Shown in pieces: positions 1 through 8,409 of a stretch of DNA of 64,000 nucleotides. Below the pieces are notes generated by a model. It made no database searches. It had not been told where the DNA came from and worked only from the letters and a program-made list of their open reading frames with translations. Made by a program: the position numbers and the translations under genes. Location: NCBI RefSeq assembly GCF_900105905.1, contig NZ_FNSV01000002.1, positions 186,001 to 250,000 of the forward strand. The letters run 5' to 3'. The DNA comes from Rhodococcus koreensis (GTDB taxonomy: Bacteria; Actinomycetota; Actinomycetes; Mycobacteriales; Mycobacteriaceae). Each line of letters begins with the position of its first letter. The first letter of the stretch is position 1.

Positions 1-1389
1 GGGAGTTCTCGGCACCGATTCCGGATTGCTTGTGCCCGCCGAACACCTGATGGGGGAGTACTGGTGCACTTCGTTGAGCCAGACCGTGCCGGCCTCGAGG
101 CGGCGTCCGATCCGCTCGATCGCTTCGAGGTCCTGACCCCAGACCGTCGCACCGAGGCCCCAGATGGTGTCGTTGGCCCGGGCGATCACGTCGGCCTCGT
201 CGGTCCACCGCAGCAGCGGCAGGATGGGGCCGAAGGGCTCCTCGGTGACGAGGCGGGAGTCCTCGGGCGGGTTGTCGACCAGGGTGACGGGCACGAACCA
301 ACCGTCGGCGTTCGGGTCGATCCGGCCGCCGAGCGCGAAGGTGTATCCGTTCGCGGCGCAGTCGTCGAAGTATTCGCCGACCTTCTCGTACTGCTGCAGG
401 TTCTGGATCGGGCCGAGCTGGGTGTCGCCGTCGGCTCCGTTGCCGACCTTGACCGTTCGCGCATACTTCACCAACTCGTCGCGGACTGCGTCGTACACGC
501 TGTCGTGAATGTAGATGCGTTTGGCGGCATTGCAGAACTGGGCGTTGTTCTGGAAGGCCGCCCAGAAGATCTGCGGCGCCACCTTGACGGGGTCGACGTC
601 GCCGAGCACGATCGCCGGATCGTTACCGCCCAGTTCCAGGGTGATCCGCTTCAACGTGCCCGCAGCCGAGCTCATCACATGGCGCCCGGTTTCGGTGCTG
701 CCGGTGAAGGCAATCTTCGCGATATCGGGGTGCGCGGTCATCCACTTGCCGAGGTCGTCGTCACCGCTGACCGCACTGAGCACACCGGATGGCAGCAGAT
801 CCTGAACGAGTTCGACGAGCTTGAGATCGCACAGCGGGGTGAACGGTGAGGGCTTGACGATGATCGTGTTGCCCGCGACCAAGGCCGGCGCGATCTTCCA
901 CACCGCCAACAGGATCGGGAAGTTCCACGGCACGATCGCTCCGACCACGCCGAGCGGTGTGTGCCGGCTGATGACCCGGCGCTCGGAGTCGTCGACGAGG
1001 ATCTCCTCGTCCAGCGATTGCGTGGCGATCTCCCGGAACCAGGCAACGGACCCGTACACCTCCCACTCCGCCATCGGCCGCGGCTTACCCTGCTCGGCGG
1101 TCAGTAGCGCGAGGAAGTCCTCGGCGTGCGCCTCGAGCCGGTCACCGATCGCCGCCACGATCGCCTGACGCTCCTCGAGTGCTGTCGCGGACCAGGTCAC
1201 GAACGCGGTCTTCGCGGCCACTACGGCGGCGTCGAGATCGCCGCGCGAGGCGACCGGCACGCGGGCGATGATCTCCTTGGTTGCCGGGTTGTAGACCGGC
1301 GCGGTGTCGGCGGTAGTGACGGGGTCACCGCCGATCGTCATCGGGAATTCTGCGTCGAGGTTGACTCGGGACTGGGCGTGAACGGTCAC
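1..1389 (-). CDS. Aldehyde dehydrogenase (NAD-dependent), partial at window edge, with an apparent frameshift
   Basis: Oxidises an aldehyde to the acid with NAD(P)+, in the cytoplasm. GTG start at 1389 follows AAAGGA 8 nt upstream. The translation shows the family landmarks in order: PWNFP, KPSPFTP, FTGSTETG, the general-base Glu in ELGGND and the nucleophile Cys in NNAQFCNAAKR. Near the window edge the frame reads VWLNEVHQYSP and then leaves the family sequence. The expected C-terminal motif FGGHKQSGIG continues in the next frame from about position 50. The switch coincides with a run of five G (52-56) where six would keep the frame. This is a sequencing slip or a real late frameshift. The C-terminus lies outside the window. 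It sits 74 nt downstream of the AcoR-type regulator, whose 3' end carries a possible operator for this gene. Substrate is unknown; the nearby LinD-like gene makes a monoterpenoid aldehyde a reasonable guess. Confidence 0.9.
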   Translation of the reverse strand, partial: MTVHAQSRVNLDAEFPMTIGGDPVTTADTAPVYNPATKEIIARVPVASRGDLDAAVVAAKTAFVTWSATALEERQAIVAAIGDRLEAHAEDFLALLTAEQGKPRPMAEWEVYGSVAWFREIATQSLDEEILVDDSERRVISRHTPLGVVGAIVPWNFPILLAVWKIAPALVAGNTIIVKPSPFTPLCDLKLVELVQDLLPSGVLSAVSGDDDLGKWMTAHPDIAKIAFTGSTETGRHVMSSAAGTLKRITLELGGNDPAIVLGDVDPVKVAPQIFWAAFQNNAQFCNAAKRIYIHDSVYDAVRDELVKYARTVKVGNGADGDTQLGPIQNLQQYEKVGEYFDDCAANGYTFALGGRIDPNADGWFVPVTLVDNPPEDSRLVTEEPFGPILPLLRWTDEADVIARANDTIWGLGATVWGQDLEAIERIGRRLEAGTVWLNEVHQYSPIRCSAGTSNPESVPRTP

Positions 1390-1463
1390 CAGATTCGTCC
1401 TTTGCGAGTAAGGCCGACTCCCCACTGGAGTGGCCCCACTCACATTTGTCGATCAGGGACGGT

Positions 1464-3176
1464 TCAACTGTTCCGATTACGAACACCCGGCCGCGGTACC
1501 GACTCCGCGATACCGTACCGGCGCAGACGGGCATACAGCGTCGTCCGTCCGATGCCGAGTTCCGCTGCCGCAGCTGCCCTGTTCCCGTTGGACGCCCGCA
1601 GGGCGGCGACGATCGCGTCCCTCTCGGCGGTCTCCATCAAGGTCAGTGACCGGGCAGTGCTGGTGTTCATGCGCACCGTGTCCGGGAGATCGTGTTCGAC
1701 GATCATTCCGCGTTCTCGGCCGCGGGCGGCGTACTCGAGGACCGCTCGCAGTTCGCGGATGTTGCCCGGCCACGGCTGTGTGGCGAGAAGGTGGAGGGCC
1801 GAGGGGGCGAGCTCGACGGTGGATTCGGGAAGTAGCTCTGCCAGAACGGACTTGGCGACTGCTGCGAGCTTGTGCGGGTAGGTGCGCAGCGGTTGCAGCT
1901 CGTGCCGGGTCAGGGCCAAGGACGCGAGGGCGCGGTGCGGGTTGTCGAGGTCGGGTACGGGCGCGCTGGTGAGGACGACCTGGTTGCGGCTGACTCGCAC
2001 GGGGCCGGCGAGCTGACCGGCCAACCACGCACTGAGGGCGTCGATGTTGTCGATCACGATCGAGCTGTCTTCCTCGAGCAGAGCCGATCGCACGGGGAGG
2101 AACCACTGTGCTTCCTCCCCGATCGCGTCGGCGGCGTCGAATATCGCGCACTCCGGGCCGCCCATCGTCCGCGCGGTGGTGGTTCGGCCGGTTCCCGGCT
2201 CTCCGGTGATCAAGATGGTCCGGGCCAGGCCGGTCGGGTGTGGCTCGTTGTCCGGTGCGCCGGTCACGGGTGCGCTGCGCGGCCGGGGCCGGCGCGTCCT
2301 GGGAATCCCGCCTTCGGTGATCTCGAAGAGCGCGCCCCCGTGGCTCCCGGTGACCGCTCTGGCCCGGACGGACACTTCCGCGCCCGAGGAGAGGGTGAGC
2401 GAGCATTCGACCGGCGCGGTCCCGGGAAGATCCGCTGCGATGGCACGCAGGGCGACATGGTCGGAACCTTTGACGAGATCGACGGCTGCGGAGTTCGTCA
2501 GCACCAGGTTCTCGCCGAGGGCGACCACCGCGAACCTTCGCTGGTTCGCGTGGGCCTGGAATTCGGCGAGGAGCTGCTTTTCCGCCACCCGTGATCCTTC
2601 GAGCAGACGTTCTTCGATGTCGCGTGCGGCCCGCATCAGGAACGGCCCGAGCAGCGTGGTCGCGTCGGCCACGGGGCCGGAGACGTCGATGACGCCCTCG
2701 AGCCGGTGGGTGACCGGATGGATGATCGGGGCTCCGTAGCAACAGAAACACCGCAGCGCCTCGAGGAAGTGTTCCTCACCGGTCACCGCGATCGGCCGCC
2801 GGAGCTCGAAGGCGGTGGCCAACGAGTTCGTCCCGCTCACCTCTTCCAGGTACTGGAAGCCGGGAACGGCGAGGACGCGGTCGAGGGCACGGCCGATCGT
2901 GCTGCTGGTCACGCGCCGGTCGACGATGCGGGAGGTCCGGTCCGCGAGGAGTATCGAAAATCGGGTGTCCGCCAATTCGTCGACCATTTTGTCCAGGACG
3001 GGACCGGCGGCGATCGTGAGGGTGCTGCGCACCTCGATGTCACTGATCGCGCTTTCGCGGACCTCCATGCCGGGGTCGAGTCCGCTCAGCGTGGCACGGT
3101 GCCACGCCAGCTCGATTTCCGGTCGCCGGCGGGACGACGCGTTCGGGGACTGCTCAGGTGTCATCTCTTGCTCCAT
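1464..3176 (-). CDS. AcoR-type transcriptional regulator (GAF + degenerate AAA+ + Fis-type HTH)
   Basis: A 570-aa regulator of the AcoR/MimR kind, which control alcohol, aldehyde or alkane use in actinomycetes. The N-terminal ~200 residues look like a GAF sensor. The middle holds a Walker A motif (GEPGTGRTT, around residue 327) and an arginine-finger-like PWPGNIREL. The last ~50 residues form a Fis-like helix-turn-helix (NRAAAAAELGIGRTTLYARL). The GAFTGA loop that contacts sigma-54 in true enhancer-binding proteins is not visible, in line with actinobacteria lacking sigma-54. ATG at 3176 was taken; an internal ATG at 3164 has a better-spaced GGAG and could be the start. The gene lies between a membrane-protein gene (51 nt upstream) and the aldehyde dehydrogenase (74 nt downstream), so it probably controls this block. 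Confidence 0.85.
   Translation of the reverse strand: MEQEMTPEQSPNASSRRRPEIELAWHRATLSGLDPGMEVRESAISDIEVRSTLTIAAGPVLDKMVDELADTRFSILLADRTSRIVDRRVTSSTIGRALDRVLAVPGFQYLEEVSGTNSLATAFELRRPIAVTGEEHFLEALRCFCCYGAPIIHPVTHRLEGVIDVSGPVADATTLLGPFLMRAARDIEERLLEGSRVAEKQLLAEFQAHANQRRFAVVALGENLVLTNSAAVDLVKGSDHVALRAIAADLPGTAPVECSLTLSSGAEVSVRARAVTGSHGGALFEITEGGIPRTRRPRPRSAPVTGAPDNEPHPTGLARTILITGEPGTGRTTTARTMGGPECAIFDAADAIGEEAQWFLPVRSALLEEDSSIVIDNIDALSAWLAGQLAGPVRVSRNQVVLTSAPVPDLDNPHRALASLALTRHELQPLRTYPHKLAAVAKSVLAELLPESTVELAPSALHLLATQPWPGNIRELRAVLEYAARGRERGMIVEHDLPDTVRMNTSTARSLTLMETAERDAIVAALRASNGNRAAAAAELGIGRTTLYARLRRYGIAESVPRPGVRNRNS
1469..1485. promoter_or_regulatory. Inverted repeat TGTTC-N7-GAACA, probable operator upstream of the aldehyde dehydrogenase
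   Basis: Five-base arms flank a CGATTAC spacer, 80-96 nt upstream of the aldehyde dehydrogenase start and inside the last codons of the regulator gene. The same layout, with spacer CGATCGC, occurs at 6180-6196 upstream of the LinD-like gene. The match of arms, spacing and most spacer bases suggests one regulator binds both, most simply the adjacent AcoR-type protein. That assignment is inference. Confidence 0.5.
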
Positions 3177-3227
3177 CGCCCTCGCGAATGATTCCGCATG
3201 TCAGGCGCTTGCGTTCCTCATCTCCCG

Positions 3228-3773
3228 TCATGCTGCCATCGGCACCATTCCGGTAATCATCAGTATGCCCGAGGCCACGGTGATCTTTGTCTGCCTGCCG
3301 ATCGGGCCCCGCTGCGAGAGGAGGGGGTACAGCGCGATGGTGGCCCAGCAGGCCAGAACGAGCAGGCCGAGCCAGGTAGTGAAGATCATCGGCGGCCCAC
3401 CGAGCATCTGGTGTGCGTGGAGGGGCACCTGATACCCGTCCGATCGGGGTGCCCCGTCGGAATAGGTCAGGGCGGGTGAAACGAACAATAGGATCAGAGC
3501 CATTGCAGCGAGGTCCGCTGCGCAAGGCAATGCGGCCGCACGGTCCGCCGCGTCGGCGGTAACCCACATCGCCAGAGCGATCAGAAGGCATCCCGTCCCC
3601 ACGCTCACCCACCCCGTCATGCCACCGGGGATGAACATCGCCGCCATCACCACCACCATCGCCAGGTGCGCAACCCATGCCCTGCGTCTGCGGCCGCGTT
3701 CGCGGAACAGGGGAAGCGCAGCACCGACGATGCCGATAATCCCCAGTGCGTGGATCAGAGGGAGATCATGCAT
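3228..3773 (-). CDS. Small polytopic membrane protein, function unknown
   Basis: 181 aa with about five hydrophobic segments: residues ~5-23, 33-52, 57-75, 85-102 and 130-152, plus a C-terminal one. Histidines in LHAHQML lie in the loop before the fifth segment. It resembles the DUF5134-type actinobacterial membrane proteins in size and hydropathy, but I do not claim that assignment. It follows the SCO1-like gene by 106 nt on the same strand. A His-rich loop beside a copper-chaperone-like gene would fit metal handling, which is inference only. Confidence 0.7.
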   Translation of the reverse strand: MHDLPLIHALGIIGIVGAALPLFRERGRRRRAWVAHLAMVVVMAAMFIPGGMTGWVSVGTGCLLIALAMWVTADAADRAAALPCAADLAAMALILLFVSPALTYSDGAPRSDGYQVPLHAHQMLGGPPMIFTTWLGLLVLACWATIALYPLLSQRGPIGRQTKITVASGILMITGMVPMAA

Positions 3774-3879
3774 CAGAACCTTCGAACTTCACTGAGGTTG
3801 ACGGCCGTCGAGGAGCACTGTTCCCGATTGCTCGCGAACGGACGCCGGGCGGGCTTGCCCGGCGGACGTGGTTGCAGGG

Positions 3880-4395
3880 TCACCGGAGAATCGACGACAG
3901 CCGGGTGACCAGCTCGTCTTCGTCGACGGCGTCGGTGAAATGGGTGAGATAGGCACCGTCGGGACCGAGGACATAGGTGAACGCCGAGTGTGGCATCTGG
4001 TAGTTGTGGGGATCATCCGGGTCGGCGACGGTGGTGGCGAACACGCGGAAGGATTTCTTGGCCCGGTCGATCTGTGCCGGTGTACCGGTCAGCCCCGTGA
4101 ACCGCGGATAACCGGGGGAGAGGAAATCCTTCATCACCTCCGGGGTGTCCCGTTCCGGGTCGACGGTGATGTACAGCGGCTGAACGCGTTCGGCGAGCGG
4201 CCCCAGGCGGTCGAGTACCGTCGACAGGCGGTGCAGCGCACGGGGGCACACCATCTTGCAGTGGGTGAAGCCGAAGAAGATCACCGCGTACGTGCCGCGG
4301 TAGGTGCGCTCGTTCACCTCGTGCCCGTGATGGTCGACGAGGTCGAACGTTCCGCCGATGTGTCGGCCGGTGACGTTGCTCGTGGTCTCATTCAT
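3880..4395 (-). CDS. SCO1/SenC-family thioredoxin-fold protein
   Basis: 171 aa. The copper-binding features of SCO1 proteins are present: CKMVC (CxxxC) after FFGFTH near residue 45, and the distal histidine in MPHSAFTYVLG near residue 137. Family members usually deliver copper to cytochrome oxidase CuA or act as disulfide reductases outside the membrane. This copy has no N-terminal signal or membrane anchor, so it would stay in the cytoplasm as annotated. Its ATG overlaps the stop of the LinD-like gene by 8 nt (4388-4395), which implies translational coupling. A dedicated role in maturing the cysteine-rich LinD-like protein is possible but untested. Confidence 0.85.
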   Translation of the reverse strand: MNETTSNVTGRHIGGTFDLVDHHGHEVNERTYRGTYAVIFFGFTHCKMVCPRALHRLSTVLDRLGPLAERVQPLYITVDPERDTPEVMKDFLSPGYPRFTGLTGTPAQIDRAKKSFRVFATTVADPDDPHNYQMPHSAFTYVLGPDGAYLTHFTDAVDEDELVTRLSSILR

Positions 4396-6013
4396 CGCTG
4401 TGTCCCTTCAGAGGGGACACCTCGAGGTGGAATGTGCGCGGTGCGCCGGCGGGAACCCGGATTCCGATACCGCCCTCGACGTGATCGATCTCAATTTCCT
4501 GTGCACCGCCGGTGTGCGGTCCCGGTGCGATCGGTCCGCCGGCCCCGCCCGTCGCGACGACGACACCGTTCTCCGTCAACGACCAGTGCTTCCTGTCGGC
4601 GACGTTGCCGAGCACAATCGACCCGTCACCCTCGCGCTCACCATGTCGCTGCACGCGGAAAGTCAGCACGTCCGAGGCGGGATCGAAGCGCGCCTGGCTC
4701 ACCGCGATGTCACCAGCCACATCGGACAACACAGGTTCGGTGAAATGTGCTGGGCCCCAGGGTTCGTTGTACAACTTCCGCATACCGTCCGGGACGTTCA
4801 GTCGGGCGTACCCGAGTAAGGCGTTGCCGGTCAGCGGTTCGATCAGGGTGCGGTTGCCGTGTTCGTCGACCTCGGTGTCATTGCGCGGGTAGAACAGGCC
4901 CCCGTCCCGCCAGGTGGGGTTCATGAAGCGGTCGGCGTGAGTGAGGAGTCCGTGGAGTGCGGTGGTGTCGCCCATCTCCGATGCCCACGCCGCGACCCAT
5001 CCGAAATCGCAGGTGTCGTTGATGACGGTTTGACCCATCACTTGCTGGGCGGGTGGAGTGCGCACGGACTTCGTGCCGTCCGGGCCGTCGACGAGGAGGT
5101 CCGTGATCTGCTGGGGGTAGTGGGCGTGGACGAACTCGCTGTTCCACGTGTTCATCAACGTTCCGCACCAGGCGTCGATCCACGGTGCTGTCGCCTCGTT
5201 GGGGACGACGGTGCCGGAATCCTGCGTGAGCATCATGTTGTAGTGGCCGGTCGAGTCGAGTCTGCCCAGTTGCTTCCAGGCTTGTTCGTAGCTGCGGGTG
5301 ACCCCGGCCGCGACGTTCTCTCCGGTCACCAGATCGTGCATGCGGAAGCCGAGGATCGCCGGTTGATTGCAGATCTGGAAGGTGCAGTTGGGTTCGCAGG
5401 CGACGCCGAGATAGCCGCTCTCGACCATCTGCCAGTACAGGTGCTCGTTGAGGGAGTTCTCGTCATACTCGAATCGTTTCGGTTCGCCGCCCCAGAAGAA
5501 GGACCAGTAGTCGAAGCTCAGGGCGCCGGGCTGTGCATATCGGTCGTCACCGAAGAGGTGGTGATACATCAGGGTCATGGACTGCACGTAGGCGCTGTAC
5601 ATGATGTTGTCGCGGGCGACCGGGTTCCACTCCTCGTGGTAGTTCTCGGCCAGGTGCGCGTTGAACACCGCACCGCCGCGACTGACGTCGCGCCAGTACA
5701 GCCACGCCTCGGGCATCAAGATCTTCTCGATAAGACGTTCGAATACGGGTTTGAATACACCCGGTGCGTTCGGCAACCGATGGACATGGGCCAGCGCAAG
5801 CGCGTAGGCCATGTAGGCAACTTGGAACCGTATCCCCCCGAAGTCGAACTGGCCGATTCCCTTGCCCTGCATCAACGACCAGTCGTTGGGTAGCTGCCGG
5901 GACAGGTTGTCGAAATGCCGGATGTGACCGAGTTGCTCTGCGGTCAATACAGCGTCGACGTCAGCGATGTCTCGTCCATGTGCCACTTCCGGCCCGGTCT
6001 TCAGCGACGACAC
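4388..6013 (-). CDS. Linalool dehydratase/isomerase (LinD)-like protein
   Basis: 541 aa from a GTG at 6013, preceded by GAGGAAGGGA. The open frame extends further upstream but would run into the AraC gene, so the GTG is preferred. The central region matches the LinD fold family: NIMYS (137-140), FxYWSFFWGG, LYWQMVESGYLGVACEPN and ICNQ. Cys206 and Cys215 sit nine residues apart, the spacing of the catalytic cysteine pair of Castellaniella LinD (C171/C180, from memory). The position after NIMYS that I recall as His129 in LinD is Tyr142 here, so chemistry may differ. The family hydrates, dehydrates or isomerises small tertiary alkenols. Unlike Castellaniella LinD there is no clear signal peptide, and a ~150-residue C-terminal beta-rich extension is present. 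The gene overlaps the SCO1-like gene. Confidence 0.75.
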   Translation of the reverse strand: MSSLKTGPEVAHGRDIADVDAVLTAEQLGHIRHFDNLSRQLPNDWSLMQGKGIGQFDFGGIRFQVAYMAYALALAHVHRLPNAPGVFKPVFERLIEKILMPEAWLYWRDVSRGGAVFNAHLAENYHEEWNPVARDNIMYSAYVQSMTLMYHHLFGDDRYAQPGALSFDYWSFFWGGEPKRFEYDENSLNEHLYWQMVESGYLGVACEPNCTFQICNQPAILGFRMHDLVTGENVAAGVTRSYEQAWKQLGRLDSTGHYNMMLTQDSGTVVPNEATAPWIDAWCGTLMNTWNSEFVHAHYPQQITDLLVDGPDGTKSVRTPPAQQVMGQTVINDTCDFGWVAAWASEMGDTTALHGLLTHADRFMNPTWRDGGLFYPRNDTEVDEHGNRTLIEPLTGNALLGYARLNVPDGMRKLYNEPWGPAHFTEPVLSDVAGDIAVSQARFDPASDVLTFRVQRHGEREGDGSIVLGNVADRKHWSLTENGVVVATGGAGGPIAPGPHTGGAQEIEIDHVEGGIGIRVPAGAPRTFHLEVSPLKGHSDE

Positions 6014-6179
6014 TAGTTTGTCCCTTCCTCTGGAACTCGCCCGTCTGGGCGGGTTCTCCGCGTGAATATTTGATTTCCGAGAGTGCCGGTTGTGCACGTG
6101 CACTCGGAGGTTGCCCTGACCGAAACCACCGCCGGTGTTCGTGACGTGATTCACACTGCCGCGTTTTGGTGTGGTGAAG

Positions 6180-6196
6180 TGTTCCGATCGCGAACA
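6180..6196. promoter_or_regulatory. Inverted repeat TGTTC-N7-GAACA, probable operator of the LinD-like operon
   Basis: Twin of the element at 1469-1485: identical arms, spacer CGATCGC. It lies ~167 nt upstream of the LinD-like GTG in a 301-bp gap (6014-6314) that holds no other gene. It probably marks the promoter region of the LinD-SCO1 transcript. Confidence 0.5.
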
Positions 6197-6314
6197 CGTC
6201 CGCGCGGACTGGGCCCGACTTCGTGTCGGGCGCGCGGAGCGCAATCGCATCACCAGCCTTTCGGGCGATGTTGTCGATCGGTGAAGGGCACATGAGGTGC
6301 ACCGGGCGGGACGG

Positions 6315-7304
6315 CTACCCGAGCGCGGATCTGCGGTAGTCGCTGGGACTGCATCCGAATCGAGCACGAAAGGCCCGGCTGAAGTGCGCGGCGTCGGAGA
6401 AGCCCCAACCGAAGGCGATGTCGGAAATCGAGATGTTCGACAGAGTCGGATCGACGAGTTCCCGCCTCGTCCCGTCGAGCCGTTGCGTCCAGATCCACTC
6501 GCTGGCCGAGCACGGTTCGTCGGCGAAGGCACGGTGGAGTGTGCTGGGCGACAGGTGGAGCGTCGCAGCGACCGAAGCGACGGAAAGGTCGGGGTCGCGG
6601 AGGCGGGCGCGGATCTCCTGTTTGATCGCGGCGAGCCGCCGCGCCGCCAGCTGCGGCGGCGGTGCGTCGAGACCGGTGAATCCGGACAAGCCTGCGACTA
6701 CGAGGTATTCCACACTTTGCGCTAGCGCCTCCGCCGACTGGGTGGCTATCTCGGTGTCGTCGAGGAGGGCGCGCAGCATAGTGAGGAGTAGTTTCCCGGC
6801 GCCCTGAGCGCTGGGGACTCGGCGGGCGGTGAGGTCGGCCGTGTTGCGCACGAGGGTGCGCAGCGTCGAGCCCGGCAACCGGAGGACGTATTGCTCGAAG
6901 TTGTCGGCGAAGTGGAGTTCGTACGGCCGGGTGGTGTCGTACATCGCGAAGTCGCCGGGTTCGAGTCGGGCGATCCGGTCATCCTGCACGACGAATCCGT
7001 TGCCCCGGTTCTGCACACTGACAAGGAAGTAGTCGTCACTGGTCCGCGCGATGCCGGCCGGGGTCCGCAAAACGGACTGGGCCGTGGCCGTGACCTTGGA
7101 CAACCCGAGCGTCACCAACTGGGCCGCCTCGATCGAGCCATCGATCGAGGCGGCCGCAGCCGAGGAACCCGGCACCTCGCACTGGAGATCGACATACGTC
7201 TGGCTAACGGCCCGGGTCCAGAACTCTCTCCGGTCGGCATGGTCCACGGAGTCGGTACTCAGGACGGTTCTCGATGTCGTCCGCCCGGCGGGATCGTGAA
7301 TCAT
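6315..7304 (-). CDS. AraC-family transcriptional regulator, NitR/OxdR-like
   Basis: 329 aa. The N-terminal ~200 residues match the AraC-binding-like sensor domain found in NitR-type activators (FWTRAVSQTYV, then DDYFLVSVQ, GDFAMYDTTRPYEL). The C-terminal ~105 residues carry two helix-turn-helix units (LSVASVAATLHLSPSTLHRAF and ISDIAFGWGFSDAAHFSRAFR). The start is 16 nt after the aldoxime dehydratase stop, with GAAGGTG as ribosome-binding site, so it is in the nitrilase-oxd operon. Relatives in nitrile and aldoxime gene clusters activate the enzyme genes in response to nitrile, acid or amide. Such a role here is likely from position. Confidence 0.88.
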   Translation of the reverse strand: MIHDPAGRTTSRTVLSTDSVDHADRREFWTRAVSQTYVDLQCEVPGSSAAAASIDGSIEAAQLVTLGLSKVTATAQSVLRTPAGIARTSDDYFLVSVQNRGNGFVVQDDRIARLEPGDFAMYDTTRPYELHFADNFEQYVLRLPGSTLRTLVRNTADLTARRVPSAQGAGKLLLTMLRALLDDTEIATQSAEALAQSVEYLVVAGLSGFTGLDAPPPQLAARRLAAIKQEIRARLRDPDLSVASVAATLHLSPSTLHRAFADEPCSASEWIWTQRLDGTRRELVDPTLSNISISDIAFGWGFSDAAHFSRAFRARFGCSPSDYRRSALG

Positions 7305-7320
7305 CTGTTCACCTTCAGAC

Positions 7321-8409
7321 CTACGACGTCTCGACTACCTCGGAGTCGAGCGCTGCGCCGGACCGATGGCTGGTCGACGCCAACATCCCGGTTTCATCGT
7401 GGCACCCAAGGTACTCGAAGAACTGCTCGTCGGCCGCCGCCACGGTGACTTCGTGGTACAGGCGGAGCGTGGCCGCCGGGCCCAGAGTGGACAGGTAGCG
7501 AAGCGCGGCACCGAAAATCGCGACATGTGTGGGATGGGATTCCGCCCACCGCTCGAGGTCACCGAGGCTGCGCCACCAACTCATCCCGAACGTCTTGTCC
7601 AGCGGGTCGCCGTCGTCCGAGAGCACGGTCATGTACCGGTTCGCGAAGCACCCGAGGGGTCGGCCGGCGTCTCGCAGGAAGTTCATTCCGGTGCGGAGGA
7701 CCGGTTCGACGTCGTTCAGATACAGCGCCCGCTCATCGCCGTCTGCGTCGGTCCAGTCCTGTCCGGAGCGGATCAGGCACAGATTGTCCACGGGATGCAC
7801 GCGTGTGCGCGGCCCGTCGTGGGTGACGGACGGAGTACCGGAGGGTTCGAGGGCGCTCGCAGCGGCGATGGGAAGCCGGTCACGCATACCTCCCCAGTAG
7901 CCGTGCTCGCCGATCTCACCACTGAGGGTCTCGGAGATTCGAGCGACACCCTCGAGCCGGTCGACGGCGGAGAAGAGTGTCTCGAAACGTCGGACCTCGG
8001 GGTGAAGGACCTCGACGAAGAAGCCGATGCCGTCGGTGTGGCGCCTCGGCGCGGTCCACTCCGAACCTATTTCGGTGAACCACCGGTTGAACGTCTCGTC
8101 ATTGCCCCAATACCCGATGACGATCTCCGTCTCGTACCCTCTCTCATCGAGGTAGCGGGCACGTTCGATCCGTGGCGATCCCGCCGCGACGGCGAGTTGT
8201 CGGCGCAGGCCTGTCACCGCTTCCTGTGCGACGTGTCGTTTGTCGCTGATCGACTGAACTCCGAAGTAGGCCAGCACCACTCGGGTCGTTGAGGTGTCGT
8301 AGCGGGCCGTGTACGACGGATATGGCGGGCGGAAATTGTGGGGTGTGCGAACAGGGCACGTCCGCGCCGAGGCCAGGTGCGCCGGGATCGCCGACTCGTA
8401 ATCAGACAT
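7321..8409 (-). CDS. oxd: Aliphatic/phenylacetaldoxime dehydratase (haem lyase)
   Basis: 362 aa from the ATG at 8409 (MSDYES). Converts aldoximes to nitriles using ferrous haem that binds substrate directly. Family residues are in place: Arg178 in GGMRDRLP, the probable proximal haem ligand His295 in PTHVAIF, and the probable catalytic distal His319 in RLYHE. Known Oxd proteins are ~350 residues and put these at R178, H299 and H320 (recalled). It overlaps the nitrilase stop by 8 nt, so nitrile made here is passed to the co-translated nitrilase. An in-frame upstream extension exists but overlaps the nitrilase further and was rejected. Confidence 0.93.
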   Translation of the reverse strand: MSDYESAIPAHLASARTCPVRTPHNFRPPYPSYTARYDTSTTRVVLAYFGVQSISDKRHVAQEAVTGLRRQLAVAAGSPRIERARYLDERGYETEIVIGYWGNDETFNRWFTEIGSEWTAPRRHTDGIGFFVEVLHPEVRRFETLFSAVDRLEGVARISETLSGEIGEHGYWGGMRDRLPIAAASALEPSGTPSVTHDGPRTRVHPVDNLCLIRSGQDWTDADGDERALYLNDVEPVLRTGMNFLRDAGRPLGCFANRYMTVLSDDGDPLDKTFGMSWWRSLGDLERWAESHPTHVAIFGAALRYLSTLGPAATLRLYHEVTVAAADEQFFEYLGCHDETGMLASTSHRSGAALDSEVVETS

